Part shown: piece after piece, positions 48,013 to 60,070 of the stretch
Numbering within the stretch: position 1 is the first letter of the stretch
Layout of the letters: each line of letters begins with the position of its first letter
DNA from: Hofstenia miamia
Lineage: Eukaryota; Xenacoelomorpha; Acoela; Hofsteniidae
Direction: 5' to 3'
DNA length: 64,000 bases
Assembly: GCA_900660155.1 (NCBI GenBank)
Contig: CABFPE010000079.1
Span: forward strand, 620,543-684,542
The notes under the pieces: model-generated
The model's database searches: none
What the model was told of the DNA's origin: nothing
Seen by the model: the letters and a program-made list of their open reading frames with translations, nothing else
Program-made: the position numbers and the translations under genes

Positions 48013-48041
48013 AACCAGAGGCTCTAAATGGCCCTCTGGTT
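48013..48041. repeat. perfect 9-bp hairpin
   Basis: AACCAGAGG and CCTCTGGTT flank an 11-nt loop. The function is unknown. Confidence 0.35.
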
Positions 48042-48897
48042 TGACTCCTCTAGTCTAGGTGATAGTAGGTATAAGGTATAAGGATGAGTACAGTTAGGAA
48101 GCACAGTTTGCATGTAGCTATAATTATTGCATTTTCTCTAGTCTAAAATGAGCTGAGAAATTAGGTGTTGGTAATGGTTCATTGCTTTGGCCAGAGCCCT
48201 GATTCTGTAAGAAGAAGTTTGGAATTAACTTATTCTCTGAATACTTATTACCCATGGAATCAACATGCTCTTGTTTTCTCATTAGATAGAATTACATAAT
48301 AACTAGTAGTTTCATCAGTTGTGTTTTAATATATCTAAAGATGGAATGCTTGCTGAGTGTTGCACGTGCTTCTTCCACAAGACAAGCATTCTACATTATA
48401 TATTCTGGAAATTTTACAGTCTAGGACAGCCTTGGAAAGAATAAATAATAAATGAATTACATTGATAACAACAATTTGCAGGCATTAAAATTAGCATCTT
48501 TCAAAATAAATCAGCAGTTTCAAACTTCTTATCAGTGGATTGTTAAGTGGACATGTGCTAAGCAGGGGCAAAATTGAATGAATTACCAGTTTCTAACATA
48601 CTCAAATTTGGCCAAGACAACTGAAAAATTGCAGAAATTTTTTAACAAAGGTCGTAAAAATTTGACTACAATGTGCTGAAATAGCATTAATTTAAATATG
48701 CTGGGCCAGATTCAAGTCAGGTCAGGCTTAGGCTGAATTTTTCTAACCCAGTTTATCTCTACCTGAACAGTTTTAGCATAAAGTACATTTACCCTAGGGA
48801 ATTAATTTCAGTTCATTTTGGACTTGTCACTTTTGTTCTAACAAAAACTCATTTTGTTAAAGGCAAATTTGTTTTCACACCACTGTGGGGGTGGAAT

Positions 48898-50881
48898 TGC
48901 TAGCATCCACGATTCATCAGAACTTCTAGTTTATGATATAGATTGTCAGAAGCCTGAATGAGTTCCTATGATGCAATATTCAATAATTCTTCACAAATAA
49001 ATTCCTTTAATTGATCAATATTGATTGGATTAAGGGACTCTTTACTTAGATATTCCCTATTGCCAATAATTGGCAGTTGAAAGATATGAAGATCTTCGAA
49101 GAAAGGCATTTGAAAATGCTTGGTAGATAATATTTTCAGCAAACTTTGACGTCAGATAATCTTTAACACTATGGTGTATATGCAGAGGTGCACCGTCTTG
49201 TTGAAATGTTGTTTTCTGCAAGATTCGCTTATTTAAGAGCTATGCAATGACATATTTTTGTCCAAATATGGCTCACCATCTAGAGCTTCTTCAAATAAGT
49301 AATGGGTCAGAATTTTGGATAAATTAAATCATTTTCCTACGGTTCCTTTGGGGATGAAGTGATGAAGACACTTGTATCGTACATAATTATGACATTTCTG
49401 ACATAGACTGAACTGTCAAGAATGGAGTGAGATTCATCTTATGACAAAACTGATTAATACGATGCTGAATCATGTTGACACAGATGTGGCAAACTCCACG
49501 TTCTTCAGCTCTTGAACTCGACGAATAATGTAAATGTAAAGTCTGTAAAATCTCTCAACCTGTTCCCTGTTGAGTTTTGAGTACTACATCGCCTGCAAAC
49601 TATCAAAAGACTGCAAAAACCAAATGATTTTTCTTTCATTGAATTTTACACTATAATGGGTCCTATAGATCCTGAAATTTCATCTCAATAAACATAAGAA
49701 TATTTAATTTTCAGGAATGGTTTTAAATTTTCAAATTATTGCAATTCACTTATTTTTGCTGGGGATGAATAGGAACACATGATTTCTGTGAGGTATTTTA
49801 ATTTAAGCATAAAATTTAAAAATGTACTAGTGAAATTAGATTAGCATAGCTAAGGCCACCCCAGTTCTTATTTGAAACTGATTTATTTTAATTCTGTTCC
49901 AAGATACATAACCCTGCCCGAGTATTTATTTGATCAGAATTTCCTTACTAGAACATTTATCTGGGAATGAAACAACAAGAATAATTGTCGTCCTTGCTGA
50001 ATTTTAAAAAGAGAATTTTTTGTTGAAACATATTTTTGCTAGGCACTGGAATGGATTTTTGAAAGATTGATCATTATATTGAACTATGATATGACAGAAG
50101 ATACAAACTCCTATATACAAAGTGTTGCACATCTTGGTTGTTAGTGAACTAAATGATTGGCAATCACATTCGTTTCTAGTTATGAAGATACTGTGATTTT
50201 AAATCAAGTTCAAAATCGTCTTGATGTTAGTGTTGTGGAATTAACTGAGGAATTGAACGTTGCCTAATATAATCATGTGGAAAACAAAACCTCTTGATGT
50301 TGGGAATTAGCATTCACATTTTTTGAATCTCATTTGTATTTATGTGTTCTTTATTTGATTTTATGTTTTTATTTTGTTTAAATAACATTTTATTAATTGT
50401 TGATAATTATTCCTTTGTCTATATTGTAGTACATAATGCAAAAATCCCCTAAAAGACACAACATGCTATTATTAAAGCGTAATGTGCAATTTGAAAAAAA
50501 AATTGAAGAATTGCAAAAATTCTGTTTCCATTTTTGGAGTCAGTAGATGATGGTGAAATCTGTGCATAGTGCTGAATTTTAAATATTGAAAATTCAATAG
50601 TCTTATGCCCTGTCTAGTACCCAATTATGCACTTAGCATTTTATTTTATATTGGGCCCCCTCTAAAAAATTTATCCGTATCCGCCACTGATGGCCAGGGC
50701 GTGGAAAATCTCCAACACTGCCTGTTAATTCAAACCGAGTTATTAAATTCTTCAGAAAAGCAGAAGTGCATTGACGCTGTTTGATGATTTTCTCCTTGCA
50801 ATACAACAGCAAAACACTAAGCAATTGATTTCTACATTTTGCATAGCAGAATATCAACTTCACTCGTGTTTCCAAATCCAT
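48898..50881 (-). pseudogene. relic of an IS630/mariner-type transposase with DUF4817-like HTH
   Basis: 50881-50687 reads MDLETRVKLIFCYAKC, then LITRFELTGSVGDFPRPG, the N-terminal helix-turn-helix seen in many invertebrate IS630/mariner transposases (ITRFxxTGSVxDxPRPG). At about 49560-49430 short pieces such as VEFATS and MIQHRINQFCHKMN follow. At about 49240-48898 TFQQDGAPLHIHHSVKDYL (catalytic Asp region) leads into INIDQLKEFICEELLNIAS and a final LYHKLEVLMNRGC. The frame is broken repeatedly, and 49700-50690 does not align, with a hAT-like terminus at 50689. It is an old dead DNA transposon. Confidence 0.55.
50640..50689. mobile_element. terminus of a hAT-like MITE
   Basis: Read on the minus strand from 50689, CAGTGGCGGATACGGATAAA followed by a T-run and AGAGGGGGCCC is a widespread hAT MITE end type. 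It begins exactly where the transposase relic loses alignment after PRPG. The opposite end and its 8-bp duplication were not located between 49650 and 50640. Confidence 0.4.
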
Positions 50882-51049
50882 TCCGTGTATTTCTAAAATA
50901 TAGCTCCAGCCAAAAAAAATTATAAATAGAACTTTTTTCAATCTCTTAGAAACAAAAACACCCACAGTAACAGAATTTATATCAATCGTTGGCAAATTAA
51001 ATTTTCTATAAGTTTATGTAAAAGAAGTTAGGAAAAATCTGTCCCTTTT

Positions 51050-52974
51050 TGAGTTCATCAAATTCTTCTGCATTCTCGGGTAATTTTTTCTTTAAATTTT
51101 AACAAATATTGCTTCCGTTTTTGCAGACTTTTTGGATTTTTCTTTTCCACATCGTCCTTCATGATCCCCAAACATTTTCTATAGGTACGATGAATTGGAA
51201 GGCTACTGCAAAAATTGCAGATTTTTTTCTCTGAAGAAATTTCTGCTAAGTCTTGAAAAATGGGGACTCGCCTCATCTTGCTGAAGAATCCATCCAGTCC
51301 GATCACGCCAGTCCGCAAATGGGATAAACTCTGCTAAAACCTCAGTATACTTTCTTCCACAATTTTCATTTAAAGACTTTAAAAGCTCAAAGATCCCCAA
51401 ACCATGCATTTTCGAGGAATATTTCAGAGATGGCTCGAGAGGGGTTTTGTCTGTCGTAGACCAATGAGAAATTTTGTTTAAATGCAGCTGGAACATGCAC
51501 TTATCGTTTATGAAAATATTTCTGAAAACTCCATTCAGTGACCATGTTTCACAGAAGCTAACCCGGTCTTCTTTCTATTTGAGTGTCAATGTTGACACTT
51601 TTTTCGCACGTTTTTTACAGATCACTGCCTTTGAAACTGTTCGGTACACTGTCGATGTTGCAACAACTTTGTTAAGGGCTTCTTGAAGACTTAAGTTCAA
51701 ATGAGCGGTTGATTTCCATGTTTTGTAAAGCAATTTTGACAAAACTTACGTTCATTTCCAGTTAATTTGAGGAGTTGCCCAATTTCTTTCTTCCTTTTTT
51801 GTGTGTTTGTTTCAGTCAGTTGTTTGAAGTTTCTGTAAAATTTTTTCGGATTCATACCAGAATTGAAACCGGCCGGAAATTTTAAGGCAGGGGCTGGTAG
51901 TTGGCCGACAACAGTAAATACCAGCCGGCCGGTACATTATATTTGCATTGTATATTTAATATTTGCCAGTATATTATATATATATATATATATATATAAG
52001 CTGCTTTAATCTACAAAATTACACATGGCGATGCAAAGAGCTGATTTTGCACAATGCAAATTTAAAACTGTTGTAACTATGTTTCTAGCAAAACACAATT
52101 TTGATATTTTCTATTTATCAATTCTTTGTATAAGTTTCACTTTTGTATAGTTACATTTTTAAATGAATTTAAATTGTGTGAACGTTTCAGTTCGTTTAGT
52201 AAGTTTATTTTTGTATGATACTCAAAATATATAAGGAGTTACATTATCAATCATTATCTTTCATATTTCTGTTGCATTTGAAATCAGTCAGTATTGAATA
52301 ATTTATAGCTACTCAAATAAATATATTTAAAAATTTTTTCGCTAAAGCGAAACATGTGTCAACTGAAATTTGTGTTTGAATGTCTTTGCAACCGAAAATC
52401 TTTCAAAAATTTTTTTAAGCATTCCTTCCAATATTAAAAAAAATACAAGGATTCAAGATGCTTTATCTGCATGAGGTTTCTCAAACTTCCTTCTTAAATC
52501 CTATAGATTACACTTTCATTATTATAAATAGATTCTATTAAGAACTGAAGTCAAATTACCCTTTCGAAGAGCAGAACAACTCAATTTATAGCAAATTAAT
52601 GAGATATTCTAGAAAGAAAATTTATTTATTATTCTAGCTGCAATAATAGCTTAAATTGCAGATACTATAAATTTTTTTTCGAACTTTAGATATTCATAGG
52701 AACTCTTGAAAAACTAAACAAAATATTTGCTCTTTATAAGATAAAACAATAATTTTTTTTCATTTTGGCCAGTAAACGGCCGGTAATTTTACCGACCCTC
52801 CATGAGATTTTAAAGCAGGCTGGTAAATTGCAGGCACCGGCGCAACATGTCCCGGCCGGCCAGTAGCCAGTTCCATCTCTGATTCATACCTGATATCTTG
52901 AGTAAAGTTTTGCGGTCTGTGATTCAAGTAGAGTAAAGATATTGCAGTACGCTTCTTACATTTTCATGAGACAT
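51050..52974 (-). pseudogene. Tc1-type transposase relic split by a hAT insertion
   Basis: The minus strand from about 52974 gives MSHENVRSVLQYLYS, ITDRKTLLKISGMNPKKFYR and LLKLTGNERK, matching residues 1-70 of the intact Tc1 transposase at 25812. After the hAT insert the match resumes with KYSSKMHGLGIFELLKSL, TGWILQQDEASPHFSR (second catalytic Asp region) and KCLGIMKDDVEKK. Multiple stops and frameshifts, a missing middle segment around the first catalytic Asp, and loss of the terminal repeats show an old dead copy of the same or a closely related family. Confidence 0.8.
51858..52881. mobile_element. hAT-type non-autonomous element, 1,024 bp
   Basis: It is inserted in the Tc1 relic. A perfect 8-bp duplication ATTCATAC flanks it (51850-51857 and 52882-52889). 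The ends are CAGAATTGAAACCGGCCGG and, inverted, CAGAGATGGAACTGGC, with GGCCGG-rich subterminal repeats on both sides (51868-51940, 52788-52865). It contains a TA microsatellite (51975-51998) and no transposase. Removing it restores collinearity of the Tc1 relic. Confidence 0.85.
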
Positions 52975-55900
52975 GTTTAGAAAAAAATTAATAAAGTACA
53001 AATCCTTCTCTGGTGTGCTTACGGGTACTGTTGTTGATTGTGCGTGATCGCCTAAATGTATTCGTCCGAGAGCATGACACTTTAATGAGGTGAAAAGACT
53101 TGTGTACTATGTTTTATAATACAATTAAAAAATGTGTTTTGTGACACAGCCTATAAATTTTCTCAACCTAAAAAAACAAAAGAATGGATATAGACAATTG
53201 CAAAATAATAAAATATTCAAAAACATTGTAAACAATATAATTAAAATAATAATTTGAAAGCCTCTGTCTTTTCTCTCATTGAAAGACTTGTACAAAGAGC
53301 TGATATCGATGTCACAAAATACCGTTGATGCAAAAGCAAAATAAGAGATTAGCAAGGCGATGTGCAAACATGTGCCTGAAGGGGATATCAATCCAAAGTT
53401 GTAGTTACAACTTTTAAGATTTCCTCAAAATAGTGAATTGCGGTACAGCATATTGTTATCCATTTCCATGTTCAATTTAACTATCAACTCAAGTCCAGTT
53501 CAATGAGATTTCTTTCCAGTTCCGCTGGTCTCTCACCCATATTTCTATTTAAGCTGCTTCCTTAGACAAAAATCGCTGAAATTTGGCCAAAAGTTTATCG
53601 ATACTCGAAGAAGATATTATAGATCTATTTTACTTTATGAAATATAACATAATGGCAAATAAAGTATAATTTGGTTGGTTAGTTGATAAGGCATTTTTGC
53701 ACTTCCAAGAATTCATTTGAGACTCCACTGATTGAAATATTTCCGGTAAAAAAAGTATGCCATCAATACAGTGAATAGTTTTCACATCATGATAAAATAT
53801 CTATTTTCACAAGCTAAATTTTAGAAAAAATATCAAATATATCAAACAATAATTATAATCTAAACTATTAAGCTACAAATAAATTAGAATGCAACGACCA
53901 TTTTAGCAGTGGGGGATACAGAGCGAATAAAATTATTAGTTGTGTATAAAGGTAATGACAATGCATGGTTGCCAATATAAAAAAATTAGCTTAAACATCG
54001 GTTGTTTGATGATACCCAATTAAATTGAACAATATGCAATTAAAATGTTTAATATATTATATTTTCAAACAAATTTTCAATGTTTGTGTCAATAGATTCT
54101 GACATAATAAATAAATAATTTAAAAAAATTTCTTTTTCCAAGTTTTTTTAGGGATGCTTTGGATTAGGGCCTATGGCACAAAATAAGAAATTAGTAATTA
54201 TTCTTTTAGATAGTATTAAATAATTTTAACATAGGAATTTTGTTTTATAGATGGAGTACAATAGGATCAGTAAGGTTGATCATCATTCTATTGTGATCAT
54301 GGGTAAATGTTTGTTGAAGAATATGAGAAATGTTGTAAAATTGGTTTTAATAAGTTTGAAGGAATAATGCAATAGCTAATTTGTAGTTGAATATTATTTG
54401 GGGTTGATATATTCTAAGTTGGAATAATTGAGGTGATCTTTAGGATTTTTGAGGCTTAGATTGCTGAAAAATGACTAAAATATAGATAATAGTTCAACTT
54501 AATGTCTGATGAGTTATTGAAGTTAAGAATATATTAGTTAAGTTTTTGTTTAAAGGCAACAATAATAGTCTCGTGATAGGCTTAGATATCTACCATTAGC
54601 TAAAATAAAAAGTATAATAAAAATGTATACGCCCCTGTTGTATACAGTCGAAATCAGGGATGTTAAAAATTTTAGTGTTTCACAAATACGTACAAAATTA
54701 TTTTTACTTAAATATTGCACTTATTACGTGTACCATCAATATATATTTATTTCTTTTCTCTAGTCAAACAGTAGATAAATGTGCAGAATTTTGTCATTTC
54801 TTGTTTTCAGCGTGGTTCTGTTGAAGCCAAATATCTAACAGAAGTTTTCTTTGCTTAGCAAATATATCACTTCAGAATTTTTTTTTTTTGAAAATTAAGG
54901 ATATATTTACGAAATCAACGTTACAAATATAATCTAAGTTACAAATTATCAATCTTGGTTACAAATAAACTACAATAATTAAAACTTGGTTACCAATCAA
55001 CATTACTCATAATCAATTCAAGGTAAGTGTATTTAAATTTGGACATATTGAAGAAAACTTCCTAAAATACAGATCTTCAGAATTTAAATTCAAGAAATTA
55101 AAATGTTGTCAAGTAAATGAATTGAATTTGTATCACATATTTATTGTATCTTAGAAGTAATTAAAGATCTGTTCAAACTTCTCTCAAATTTCAATTATAT
55201 CAAATGAATGTTTTCATGAAGAGATCTCCGAAAATCTATCATACGATCATTAACAAAGACAACCAAGAAATAAACCTTTGAAAAAAAACTGTGGAATAAA
55301 CATCAACACTTGAAATATTAAAATTAAAAGGTCTGCATCAAGATATCATTATATTTATTTTTACTAAGATATTTTATAAAAAATGAAAATACCCAAACTA
55401 AGTAAATAAAGTGGCTGTATTATAAGCAATGTATTAATGTTTTTAGCCTAACAAGAACTTAGAAATTTCAAAAACATTGGTATATTTTGAAGGTATCAGA
55501 AAAACTGTCAAAATATATCATCGTGTCCAAATTCAGAATTAATTAAACGAAATTTGGACATACAAATATCCTTATTACTCTATGCATTTGGATTTTTTCC
55601 AATGGTATATAAAACTATTTATTGAGTTGCAAATATTAAGCGTTATGTTGTAAAAATGCATTACATTTTTTCAAATATATTTTTATACGAAATATATTTA
55701 AAACTTCTTAATCTTGTTATTCAAATATGCTTGGCTGCAACAAAATTTCTAAAATAAATTAAGCTCCGGCAGTCAATTCTTTTTATGGATTCATGAAAAT
55801 TTTACCAATCTAATTTACATTAGATGTCATAGAAATTCTGAAAGAAATTTTTTTATTTATTCATTTATTTTTATGTATGCAATAAAAAGTTTCTTTAACA

Positions 55901-56177
55901 GGAAAATGTGAAACTAAAATTGCAATAATAGAAATATATTATTTCTATTTTATGTGAATTTGTTCTAAATATAAATTATCTACATTGATTTTTCATAAGG
56001 TGTCCATATAAACTAAATTCTTTATAAGGCTAAACTTTTAAAGATGAAAATTCTGTGTCTATATGCTGGACAACACACAATGTAATATCGGATTGCTGAT
56101 GTTAGGATTGGAATTCATGAAATATTAGCTAGTCAATTTCAATAATGATGTACAATAAATTTTTGTAAAAAATATAC

Positions 56178-56183
56178 TTTAAT
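56178..56183 (-). promoter_or_regulatory. candidate poly(A) signal of RIDA
   Basis: ATTAAA on the minus strand, 28 nt beyond the RIDA stop codon. It is the common variant hexamer and fits a very short 3' UTR, but could be chance. Confidence 0.3.
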
Positions 56184-56210
56184 CTTGAAAATGTCATAAT
56201 TAACTTAGAA

Positions 56211-56459
56211 CTACAATTTTTGTGCACTCTTGACAGCAATTCCTTCGATTTCGACGTTGCATCCTTTAGGTAGAGCGCTGACCTCAACAAGTGATCTAGC
56301 TGGCTTCGTTTCTGTGAAAAATTGTTCATAGATTTCGTTTACTGCGCTATATTGATTTATATCAGTTATAAAAACTGTGCATTTTACCACGTCTGATATT
56401 TGATATCCTCCAGCAGTCAGAATGTGGGTCATATTGCGTAAGCACTGCCTCATTTGCCC
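56211..56459 (-). CDS. RIDA: RidA/UK114 imine deaminase, last exon
   Basis: RidA hydrolyses reactive 2-iminobutanoate/2-iminopropanoate released by PLP enzymes, protecting the cell from enamine damage; it works as a homotrimer with active sites between subunits. The exon follows a CTTTTAG acceptor (56466-56460), enters in phase 0 and encodes 82 residues to the stop at 56211. It carries the family hallmarks ILTAGGYQISDVVKCTVF, VNEIYEQFF, the substrate-binding PAR Arg in TKPARSLVEV, SALPKG, and the VEIEGIAV tail. This is the C-terminal two thirds of the usual ~130-residue protein. The first exon or exons (the SAPAAIGPYSQ segment) were not found between 56460 and 64000, so they are probably outside the window. 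No frame damage is visible. Confidence 0.93.
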   Translation of the reverse strand, partial: GQMRQCLRNMTHILTAGGYQISDVVKCTVFITDINQYSAVNEIYEQFFTETKPARSLVEVSALPKGCNVEIEGIAVKSAQKL

Positions 56460-58671
56460 CTAAAAGAAAAAATTACTCATAAATATCTCACATTGTCACA
56501 CAAATTCATGAACATGGTTTTTTAGAATGAATAAACTGCTTAACCAATGACATTTTTATGTCTTATTCAAAATTTTTTTACATATTTTCAATTGATTATT
56601 ATGCATTTTTAAAATTTTATTTAGGTTTCAAAAATCGTTTTATTAATATATTCGCCTGTACTCGATGATTGTGTACACCGGGTTATCCTGCGAAGCAAAT
56701 CTTAACAAATGTATTGGCAAAGCACACCCGTAAAGCCGGGCTGACAGCCAGTCGACAAATTTTAGCACAAAATCCCCACGTGATCATGTGAAGCAATTTC
56801 GGCAAATATGCAAAATAGTGATAGACTGAAAAATATTAGATAGACTAATCAATGTATTGCAAAGTTTACCAATGGAGCACATTGATAAATTCATGTACAA
56901 TGATTGTATAAATAGTTAAAATATTCGGAATAACTTTATGCAATACATATGTATTAAAATTAAAATGTTCTATTTCTACTTATAAGAAGCTACTATTATA
57001 AACTTAAGTAAATACATTTATGTGCTTTACCAAGTTTTTTAATGGACGAAATTTGTCTCATGTTTATCTGATTCGACGAGCTATATCAAAATATAAGTCA
57101 TTTGGTTGTGATATGACTGTCTGCCCAATGAGGCTGGGAATTATTTTTTGAAAAAAAATAGAACTGTACACCTGAACCAGTTCCGGGTTGTGCAATTGAT
57201 CAGCAACCACCAGTTTGAAGGCGTTTCTTCTCTTCTATCCTCTGTAGAATATTAGAAGGCTTTGCAGTAATATATTGCAAAACTACTATATTTTACACAT
57301 TCGTATTGTATATATACGGATATTATCATATGAATCCTGAGAATTATTAAGTTTTTTGATTAAATTTTAATGCATTATAGATCTATTTCACCTAAAAGAC
57401 AAACATTGTGTTGCATTCTTTAATTTTTAAACAGGCTGGCTAGTTCGACTACTTTTTGGCAATTGGGATCTACTTTTAAACACAAAGTATCATACATAAA
57501 ATTCTTCGTTTTAGGATATGTACGTAAAATACTAAAAAGTTGAATACATTTACAAAAGTGAAAAAATAGGCATTACGCTAGAAATTTGGGTAAGCCATTC
57601 CGGGACAACCAATAGAGTGGAAATTCCCATTTCTCATTAGTAACCAAAACTTAGACGTTTTCAATCATTATAAGTATAAAATTATAGATAAAATTTTTAA
57701 TAGTTAATATTATAATTTAATCACTTAGTAAGAATGAAAACAAAAATCCCTCAAATATTTACTTTTAAAATATGTTTTGAGTTTAAACGTATCTCTAGAC
57801 AGCGTAGATACTAATATCTCTTCAATTACTTTCATCAAACAAGCAATTGTTTAACATGTTTATTCAACTGGAAACCATTATAAGCACAATAGCAACACGT
57901 GTCCATTCAATTGTTCATAAATGACTACGTATAGAAAAAATAATTGGTTCTCAATTAGACCCCATGCTTGAGTTATTGAGTAGTTAATGTACATGGTAAT
58001 TGAAAACGTAGTTTTGTGAACAAGGCAATTCCCCTCTTGAAGTCTTAAATGAGTATCTCTTTGACTACTATGAATTGTATGCAAGCGAAGTATATGTAAT
58101 TATTTTGACTTTCCAATAGTAAATAGATCAACCCAACTCGACATTGCAACCAAATAGACAATTTTAAAACAATCCTATTCGAATAATTTTGTGATTATAA
58201 TCTTTGTATTTATATTAGCGATTGCAAAATCAACATACATAGTTTTAGGGATCTTAGTAAATTTTAAAGAAATCGGGTATATTTCCGAATTGCGGAAAAT
58301 ATCCTGTCACTCATTTGCCAATTCACATAACACATGTTTTTAAAGCTATTCGAAAATATTTTATGCAGTCAAATTTGTAAATATATTAGTGATAAACTTA
58401 TCAGGTAAACATTCTGCATTTAGGGACCACTATGACCCCTTAAATGAGATCCCTCTAATTTATGAATGAACTGAAAAAATTTGCTTTTGTAAAAATATTC
58501 TTAGAATATTGTTGTGATTGTAATGAACGTTTAGATTGTTTGTTATACAACTTAACGATAGTTAGGAGCAAAATGCGAACTACTAAAATGTTTCCTAGGT
58601 ATGGAACAGAAATAAATTTGGAAAGTCACTCAGTCTCAGGTGTTTAGTTCAATAAAAATTCAAGTAATTCC
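56460..58671 (-). other. presumed RIDA intron, part
   Basis: Sequence upstream of the RIDA last exon. It is AT rich, and no exon encoding the RidA N terminus is recognisable. Because the gene must continue to the right, the F-box pseudogene and possibly the satellite may lie inside its intron. Confidence 0.4.
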
Positions 58672-60070
58672 ATGGATTGGAGAATATTGCCAAACGAAAT
58701 ATACTCAATGGTATTTCAATACCTGCCAATAACTACATTATGTTCAATACTGCTCAAAGCTGTATGCATTGGTGTATCCTCAAATTGATAAAATGCTTTA
58801 AAGAAACATTTGTTTTCCAAAACTGTTTAAGCTGAATCGAAGAAAGATCGATGATTTATTATTCTACAATGACTTATCAATTGTGAACAAGTTTACATTT
58901 TGGAATGAAGATCTATTAAAACTCATTGCAAATTTGCCAGAAACTTAGATGTCTTTTTGCTTATCGATGCGATGAGCTTCGAGATGAATCAGTGCTACAA
59001 TCTCAAAATTGATGCTGCTGGTACATCTGCATTTACATAGAGGCAGTCGTATTCAATATACGACATTAAAAACTTTTCTAAATAACTAGTGAGTTTAAAA
59101 AGTTTTGCATCACCTGTGATAGTCCTTCTAACAGTTCTTTCGACACCATTGGAAATCTAACACAAATTTATTGTACTTGCATCTTGAACTTCGAAGTAAA
59201 GTCACTTGAATTGGAAGCTTTGTTAAGAACCTGAAGAATTTAACTGATTTGGATCTGCAAATGTCTTTTTATGATGCTACATTACCTAGTTCTTGCAATT
59301 ATTTAAACGATCTTTAATGTTATAATTTGACCAAATTAAGATTAACACGTCTACACCAAGATGGGAATGGAGCTCTTGTAAGGATATTAAATAACAACAA
59401 AAATCTGCAATGTTTGATGTTAGAAGATTTTCGTATTTCAGGAAGTTTTATCTATGCAACACATCAATTAAGAAACTGGCCTGTTCGCGGTCCAACAATC
59501 TATCCCAACAATTTTATACCTACTTTCAGGAAAATGCTATACTCAATGAACTCTATGTAACAGTACATACTCAATTCGGATGTTCTGCTGGCTTCCAGAA
59601 TGTACAAAAGTCCTTCTGTTGAAATTGGCACAAGAACAGAAGGTTAAATCATTAATGTCAGAAAATCTTGGATTTTTACATTTAAGACATGATATAATTA
59701 TTGTGAAAAACTTCAAATTTGTAATGGCAAACTGCAAAGGCAAACTTAAGGAGTCTATGGATTGATAATATACAGTGTGTACAACAAGATTTCCTGATTT
59801 CAAAAAATAGCGGCATTAATGCCTTACCGGAATGAATTTTTCCTCAAAACGTATGTTTTGGCTCTTTATTAAACAGTGAACTATAGCTATACCAAATTTG
59901 AGACTAAGTATTGACCAAGAATTGAGATATGAAGTACTAAGAAAGTAAATGTCTTGCTACGATTAGATGATCCAATCATGTCACTATTCAAAGATTTTAC
60001 TGCTGTTGAAATGTATTACCTTGATTCTTGTGAACTTTATGATAAGATTCCAGATCGAAGATTATTTTAG
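58672..60070 (+). pseudogene. F-box/leucine-rich-repeat protein pseudogene
   Basis: F-box proteins dock substrates to SCF ubiquitin ligases. From the ATG at 58672 the sequence reads MDWRILPNEIYSMVFQYLP then ITTLCSILL, a good F-box (LPxEI...IFxYLP...LCxxxxVC). The frame then stops. Leucine-rich segments appear in shifting plus-strand frames: FTFWNEDLLKLIANLPE, LRCLFAYRCDELRDESVL, NLTDLDLQMSFYDATLP, LTKLRLTRLHQDGNGALV, LQCLMLEDFRISG. A last open stretch ends DSCELYDKIPDRRLF before TAG at 60068. Several frameshifts and stops are spread over about 1.4 kb, so it cannot be translated whole. No introns are apparent, so it is either an intronless family member or a processed copy. The live parent is not in the window. 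Confidence 0.65.

Larger units (their letters stand above)
40925..56210. other. intergenic region between dvl and RIDA
   Basis: 15.3 kb separates the dvl start from the RIDA stop. It holds the mariner, the minisatellite, microsatellites, the IS630-type relic and the Tc1 relic with its hAT insert. I saw no supported host exon in 44200-48890 or 52980-56200. Confidence 0.6.

Noticed and set aside
48700-48775. GGGCC/AGGTCAGG-rich patch resembling hAT subterminal repeats
   Set aside because: No paired inverted end or 8-bp duplication found.
56640-56790. tRNA or SINE-like GC-richer segment in the presumed RIDA intron
   Set aside because: No A and B boxes in correct spacing and no cloverleaf could be drawn by eye.
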